DNA of 64,000 nucleotides, taken from positions 62,001 through 126,000 of the forward strand of contig NZ_LPXN01000001.1 of assembly GCF_001618175.1 (NCBI RefSeq). Reading direction: 5' to 3'. The notes beneath the pieces were generated by a model. It ran no database searches. It was not told the origin of the DNA and worked only from the letters and a program-made list of their open reading frames with translations. Numbering within the stretch: position 1 is the stretch's first letter; the number at the start of each line of letters is the position of its first letter. Both the position numbers and the translations under genes were made by a program. The stretch comes from Oceanibaculum pacificum (GTDB lineage: Bacteria > Pseudomonadota > Alphaproteobacteria > Oceanibaculales > Oceanibaculaceae). This document shows positions 59,633 to 64,000 of the stretch, one piece after another.

Positions 59633-59661
59633 CGGCGCTTCGAGAGGATGAGGCAGGCGAG

Positions 59662-59880
59662 ATGAGCGAGACGGATACCCGGCGCGGCGGCGGGGTCGAT
59701 CCCAAGCTGCTGGAAATTCTGGTCTGCCCGCTGACCAAGGCGGGCCTGCGCTACGATGCCGATCGACAGGAGCTGATCAGCGACCAGGCGCGGCTGGCCT
59801 ACCCGATCCGCGACGGCATCCCGATCATGCTGATCGACGAGGCGCGACAGCTCGCCGACGAGGAAATTCAGCGGCGATGA
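59662..59880 (+). CDS. Trm112-family protein
   Basis: The 72-residue protein ([23 protein letters not shown]) is of the UPF0434/Trm112 type, which in eukaryotes activates methyltransferases and in bacteria has an unclear role. Zinc-ligand cysteines are incomplete, as is usual for UPF0434. Its stop overlaps the next start (ATGA). Confidence 0.92.
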   Translation: MSETDTRRGGGVDPKLLEILVCPLTKAGLRYDADRQELISDQARLAYPIRDGIPIMLIDEARQLADEEIQRR

Positions 59881-60263
59881 GCGACGGCTTCGACACCGAG
59901 CACTGGCCGACCGAGCTGAAGCTGCGCAAGGCGGAGAAGGCGCTGGAGGTCAGTTTCGACAATGGCAGGCAGTTTGTTCTGCCAGCGGAATATCTGCGTG
60001 TCGAAAGCCCCTCGGCCGAGGTTCAGGGCCACGGCCCGTCGCAGAAGAAGGTGGTCGCCGGGCGCGCCCATGTCGGCATCATGCGCCTGGAGCCGGTCGG
60101 CAATTACGCGGTGCGCATCATCTTCGACGATCTGCACGATACCGGCATCTTCTCCTGGCGGTATCTGTATGAGCTGGGCGAGCGCCAGGAAGAGCTGTGG
60201 GGCAACTACCTGAAAGCCCTGGAAAAGAGCGGCCTGTCGCGCGAACCGAAACGGCGCGGTTAG
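59877..60263 (+). CDS. DUF971 domain protein
   Basis: The 128-residue product ([33 protein letters not shown]) has the DUF971 fold, which also forms the N-terminus of gamma-butyrobetaine hydroxylase and is linked with Fe-S protein assembly in some studies. Motif [23 protein letters not shown]. It converges with ubiH, overlapping by 4 bp. Confidence 0.92.
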   Translation: MSDGFDTEHWPTELKLRKAEKALEVSFDNGRQFVLPAEYLRVESPSAEVQGHGPSQKKVVAGRAHVGIMRLEPVGNYAVRIIFDDLHDTGIFSWRYLYELGERQEELWGNYLKALEKSGLSREPKRRG

Positions 60264-61495
60264 CGCGGGCCCTGCCCCAGCAGCATCCCCAGGCTGCCGC
60301 CCATCGTGCCCATGGCGTGGCGCATGAACAGATGCTTCAGCGGCGGCAGCCGGTTCACCGTGGCGAGGCCCAGCCGGCGCGCCAGCCGCACCGGCGCCAG
60401 ATCGTTGGAGAATAGCCGGTTCAGCCCGTCCGTGGCGGCGATCAGCCCCAGCGTGTCGACCCGGCGCCGGCGCGCATACTCGTCCAGCAACGATTTGTCG
60501 CCGAGATCGAGGCCCAGCCCCTGCGCCTCGCCCAGTATATCGGCCAGGACCGCGATATCGCGCAATCCGAGGTTAAGCCCCTGCCCGGCGATCGGGTGGA
60601 TGGCGTGCGCCGCATCGCCGATCAGCGCCAGCCGGTGGTCGGTCGTGCGCGACGCCAGCAGCAGCGACAGAGGATAGCTCCAGCGCCGGCCCAGCAGGGT
60701 CAGCCTGCCGTAATAATCGCCAAACCGCCTGTTCATTTCGATACTGAAATCAGCGTCGTCCAGCGCCAGCATGGCGGGGGCCAGTGCTTGCCGTTCGGTC
60801 CAGACGATGGAGGCGCGGTGCGGATGGCCGGGAATCCCGGTCATCGGCAGCAGCGCGAAGGGGCCGGCCGGCAGGAAACGCTCATGCGCGATGCCCCGGT
60901 GCGGCCGTTCCAGGCTGACCGAGCAGACAATGCCGGTCTGCGGATAATCCCAGCGGGTGGCACGGATGCCGGCGGCTTCCCGCGTCGGTGACTGCTTGCC
61001 GTCGGCGGCGACCGCCAAGGCGGCGCGGATTGTGCGCCCGTCCGACAGATGCGCGACCACGCGGCCGGCGCCGCGCTCCAGCCGCTCGACGGCGGCGGGC
61101 GCGATCACCGTCAGCCCCCCGGTTTCCCCGGCCGCCTTGGCGAGCACGCGGCGGGTGACCGTATTCTCGACGATCCAGCCCATCGGATCGCTACCGATTT
61201 CGCGATGGTCATAATGCAGGAACAGCCTGGAATCGCCGTCCGAGACGCGGATATCCAGAATGGGTCCGGCTTGCGCCGCCATATCCGCCCAAAGCCCGAG
61301 CGAGTCCAGCAGTTGCTGGGAGCCAAGCGCGATGGCGGAGCCGCGCCCGTCATAGGCGGCGTCGGTCATGATCTCCAAGGGCTGGCGGTCGATCACGCAG
61401 GCGGCGATGCCGCGCAACGCCAGCGCCCGGCCGAGCGTGAGCCCGACCAGCCCGCCGCCGATAATCGCCACATCCGCCTTCAACTCGTTTTTCAT
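60260..61495 (-). CDS. UbiH/UbiF/COQ6-type FAD monooxygenase
   Basis: The 411-residue flavoprotein hydroxylates the ring during ubiquinone synthesis. It has GxGxxG (VAIIGGGLVGLTLGRAL) near residue 9, the family's DG motif LAVAADGKQSPTRE near residue 180, and LIGDAAHAIHPIAGQGLNLGLRD near residue 290. Which ring position it hydroxylates (UbiH, UbiF, UbiI or UbiL) cannot be told. The ATG at 61495 is chosen; the frame upstream to 61612 is noise. Confidence 0.92.
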   Translation of the reverse strand: MKNELKADVAIIGGGLVGLTLGRALALRGIAACVIDRQPLEIMTDAAYDGRGSAIALGSQQLLDSLGLWADMAAQAGPILDIRVSDGDSRLFLHYDHREIGSDPMGWIVENTVTRRVLAKAAGETGGLTVIAPAAVERLERGAGRVVAHLSDGRTIRAALAVAADGKQSPTREAAGIRATRWDYPQTGIVCSVSLERPHRGIAHERFLPAGPFALLPMTGIPGHPHRASIVWTERQALAPAMLALDDADFSIEMNRRFGDYYGRLTLLGRRWSYPLSLLLASRTTDHRLALIGDAAHAIHPIAGQGLNLGLRDIAVLADILGEAQGLGLDLGDKSLLDEYARRRRVDTLGLIAATDGLNRLFSNDLAPVRLARRLGLATVNRLPPLKHLFMRHAMGTMGGSLGMLLGQGPR

Positions 61496-62137
<642 letters not shown>

Positions 62138-62157
62138 GGGATTGCGAGGAGGCAATG

Positions 62158-63513
62158 ATGAAGGGGTTTAACAAGGGGCTCGCAAAGGCCGTCGGCACGC
62201 TCGCATTGATCGCAGCGCCGCTGGCCCTTATGGCGTCGCCCGCCAAGGCCGAAGTCTCCGAGGAGACGGCTTTTATCTTCAATACGTTTTCGTTCCTGAT
62301 GTGCGGCGCGCTGGTCATGTGGATGGCCGCGGGTTTCGCCATGCTGGAATCGGGCCTGGTGCGGTCCAAGAACACCGCCACCATCTGCTTGAAGAACATC
62401 ACCATCTACGCCGTCGCCGGCATCATGTACTACGTCATCGGCTACAGCCTGATGTATACCGACGTCAGCGGCTGGATCGGCTCGATCTCGTTCTTCTACA
62501 ACACCTCGGACGCCGAGCTGGCGCTCCTGGGCGCCGACGAGCCGACGGCCGAGCAGGTCGCCGCCGTGGTCGAGAATGGCTATTCGGTGATGTCCGACTG
62601 GTTCTTCCAGATGGTGTTCGTCGCCACCGCGGCCTCGATCGTCTCGGGCACGCTGGCCGAGCGCATCAAATTCTGGCCGTTCATCATCTTCACCACCGTG
62701 CTGACCGCCATCCTCTACCCGATCCAGGGTTCCTGGACCTGGGGCGGCGGCTGGCTCAGCGAGATGGGCTTCAGCGACTTCGCCGGTTCGACCATCGTCC
62801 ATTCCGTGGGCGGCTGGGCGGCGCTGGTGGGCGCCATCATCCTCGGCCCGCGCAAGGGCAAGTTCACCGCTGACGGCCGTATCGCGCCGATGCCGGGCTC
62901 GAACCTGCCGCTGGCCACGCTGGGCACCTTCATCCTGTGGCTCGGCTGGTTTGGCTTCAATGGCGGCTCGCAGCTGGCCCTCGGCTCGGCGCTGGACGCC
63001 TCGGCCATGGCCATCGTGTTCGCCAACACCAACCTGGCGGCCTGCGGCGGCGTCGTGGCTGCCTGCCTGCTGACCCAGCTGATGTACGGCAAGATCGACC
63101 TGACGATGGCCCTGAACGGCGCCATTGGCGGCCTGGTGTCGATCACCGCCGGCCCTGACCTGACCAATCACTTCTGGTCGATCGTCATCGGCGGCGTTGG
63201 TGGCGTGTTGGTCGTGGTCGCGGTCCCGCTGCTCGACAAGCTGAAGATCGACGATGTGGTCGGCGCCATCCCGGCCCATCTGGTCTGCGGCATCTGGGGC
63301 ACGCTCGCGGTCGGCATCTTCGGCGCCGGCAGCCTGGTCACCCAGCTCACCGGCATCGTCGCCATCGCGATCTTCATGATCGTGACCAGCGCGATTTTCT
63401 GGCTGATCCTCAAATTCACCGTCGGCATCCGCGTGCCGGAGGAGGAAGAGGTGCTCGGTCAGGACAAGGTCGAGCTGGGCATGGAAGCCTATCCGGAGTT
63501 CGGCCGCTCCTAA
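62158..63513 (+). CDS. amtB: Ammonium transporter AmtB
   Basis: AmtB conducts ammonium across the inner membrane and is blocked by GlnK. The 451-residue product has a cleavable signal peptide (to about SPAKA, residue 23) and 11 spans. The pore twin-His motifs are visible as GSTIVHSVGGWAALVGA and IPAHLVCGIWGTLAVG; WxxAGFAMLESG near residue 50 is the family entry. AGGAGG 5 bp before the ATG at 62158 favours it over the one at 62155. Confidence 0.95.
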   Translation: MKGFNKGLAKAVGTLALIAAPLALMASPAKAEVSEETAFIFNTFSFLMCGALVMWMAAGFAMLESGLVRSKNTATICLKNITIYAVAGIMYYVIGYSLMYTDVSGWIGSISFFYNTSDAELALLGADEPTAEQVAAVVENGYSVMSDWFFQMVFVATAASIVSGTLAERIKFWPFIIFTTVLTAILYPIQGSWTWGGGWLSEMGFSDFAGSTIVHSVGGWAALVGAIILGPRKGKFTADGRIAPMPGSNLPLATLGTFILWLGWFGFNGGSQLALGSALDASAMAIVFANTNLAACGGVVAACLLTQLMYGKIDLTMALNGAIGGLVSITAGPDLTNHFWSIVIGGVGGVLVVVAVPLLDKLKIDDVVGAIPAHLVCGIWGTLAVGIFGAGSLVTQLTGIVAIAIFMIVTSAIFWLILKFTVGIRVPEEEEVLGQDKVELGMEAYPEFGRS

Positions 63514-63539
63514 GCTGCCGGAAGACGGGGTAAAACAGG

Positions 63540-63571
63540 GCCCGGGCGGGAAACCGCCCGGGCTTTTGTTT
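63540..63571 (+). terminator. Intrinsic terminator of glnK-amtB
   Basis: A 10-bp perfect stem (63540-63549 with 63554-63563) with a GAAA tetraloop is followed by TTTTGTTTG. It lies 27 bp after the amtB stop. Confidence 0.93.
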
Positions 63572-63626
63572 GTCCGCCGCCACTCACCTCAGAAAGACTC
63601 TGAACGAATCGCCTTAGCCTTCTGTA

Positions 63627-63654
63627 TTGTCTTTATTTTGACCGCAGTTATAGT
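63627..63654 (+). promoter_or_regulatory. Possible sigma-70 promoter of the aminotransferase gene
   Basis: TTGTCT (63627-63632) and TATAGT (63649-63654) are 16 bp apart in an otherwise gene-free stretch after the amtB terminator, 57 bp before the ATG. The match is by eye. Confidence 0.45.
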
Positions 63655-63711
63655 ACGGCGGAGGGGGGCGTGGATCGTCCGCGCCCGATGTTGCGATTCT
63701 GCCAGGCGCCC

Positions 63712-64000
63712 ATGTTCAACGACCGGCTCGACCCGCTCGCCGATTATCCGTTCCGCAAGCTTGCCGCCCTGCTCGATCCGATCCAGCCGGTCTGCAACGA
63801 CGCGCCGGTCATGCTGTCGGTCGGCGAGCCGCAAAACCAGCCGCCCGCTTTCATCAAGGATGTGCTGAGCGAGAATGCGCATCTATGGAACAAATATCCG
63901 CCGGCGCTGGCCACCCCGGCCTACCGGCAGGCGGTCGCCGACTGGCTGACGATGCGCTACAAGCTGCCCGCCGGCTTTGTCGATCCCGACCGCAATATCG
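63712..64000 (+). CDS. Aminotransferase class I/II, DapC-like (5' part)
   Basis: The first 96 codons are in the window; the gene runs off the end. The protein begins MFNDRLDPLADYPFRKLAALLDP and has MLSVGEPQNQPPAFIKDV and LATPAYRQAVADWL, the opening of class I aminotransferases annotated as succinyldiaminopimelate transaminase (DapC) in proteobacteria. An ATG at 63688 is an alternative start. The catalytic lysine lies beyond the window, so the family call rests on the N-terminus only. Confidence 0.8.
   Translation, partial: MFNDRLDPLADYPFRKLAALLDPIQPVCNDAPVMLSVGEPQNQPPAFIKDVLSENAHLWNKYPPALATPAYRQAVADWLTMRYKLPAGFVDPDRNI

Overview
This 64 kb window is high-GC (about 65%), densely coded chromosomal DNA of an alphaproteobacterium. 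Evidence for that lineage: a CcrM-type GANTC methyltransferase, a PodJ-like polarity protein, the maf-coaE-dnaQ block divergent from hemE, a 1,626-residue NAD-glutamate dehydrogenase of the GDH180 class, and a hemE-hemH-hemJ-rho run. The overall content looks like Rhodospirillales; I cannot name a genus or species. There are no rRNA genes, CRISPR arrays, insertion sequences or phage genes. Two tRNA genes are present (Gln-UUG and Gly-GCC).

The first 18 kb looks like the replication-origin and segregation region. The 426-bp gap between the pyruvate/PEP-synthase regulator gene and hemE carries several DnaA-box-like nonamers, four GANTC sites and an AT-rich segment, in the genomic place where Caulobacter has its origin. 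It is followed by haem genes and rho, then a minus-strand group (qor, dienelactone hydrolase, ogt, a YyaL-type thioredoxin-domain protein), then mnmE-mnmG-rsmG-parA-parB. Three perfect 16-bp parS sites (TGTTTCACGTGAAACA) lie at 7341, 13802 and 15771, the last one inside rsmG.

From 18 to 33 kb: a minus-strand DUF3576-leuS-lptE-holA operon, a highly structured porin gene with a textbook terminator, a sulfotransferase, a PKHD-type dioxygenase, the YggS/PLPBP protein, an L,D-transpeptidase-like protein, an unrecognised 309-residue protein, a RibA with a degenerate RibB-like N-terminal domain, an alpha/beta hydrolase, an OmpR-class response regulator, and a membrane-bound class III cyclase.

From 33 to 36 kb lies the most unusual locus: two small genes and one large gene in tandem, each starting with the same PWS(V/I)KGV...G.W.. 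module. The large one has the architecture of PodJ (cytoplasmic part, one membrane span, proline-rich linker, SEL1 repeats, peptidoglycan-binding domain). It converges on ispE, a TPR lipoprotein and ETF-ubiquinone oxidoreductase.

From 40 to 49 kb: uracil-DNA glycosylase, a soluble lytic transglycosylase, moaB, a pair of glycosyltransferase-like genes of the TIGR04282/TIGR04283 type, an APH-fold kinase, a DUF4169 protein, a PA0069-type radical SAM protein, rnhB and ccrM (with two GANTC sites in its leader). The last part contains an MFS transporter, the giant glutamate dehydrogenase, a second porin, tRNA-Gly, a YbaK-type deacylase, the YbbN-LON domain-Trm112-DUF971 run convergent with a ubiquinone hydroxylase, the glnK-amtB ammonium module with a possible sigma-54 promoter, and the start of a DapC-like aminotransferase cut by the window end.
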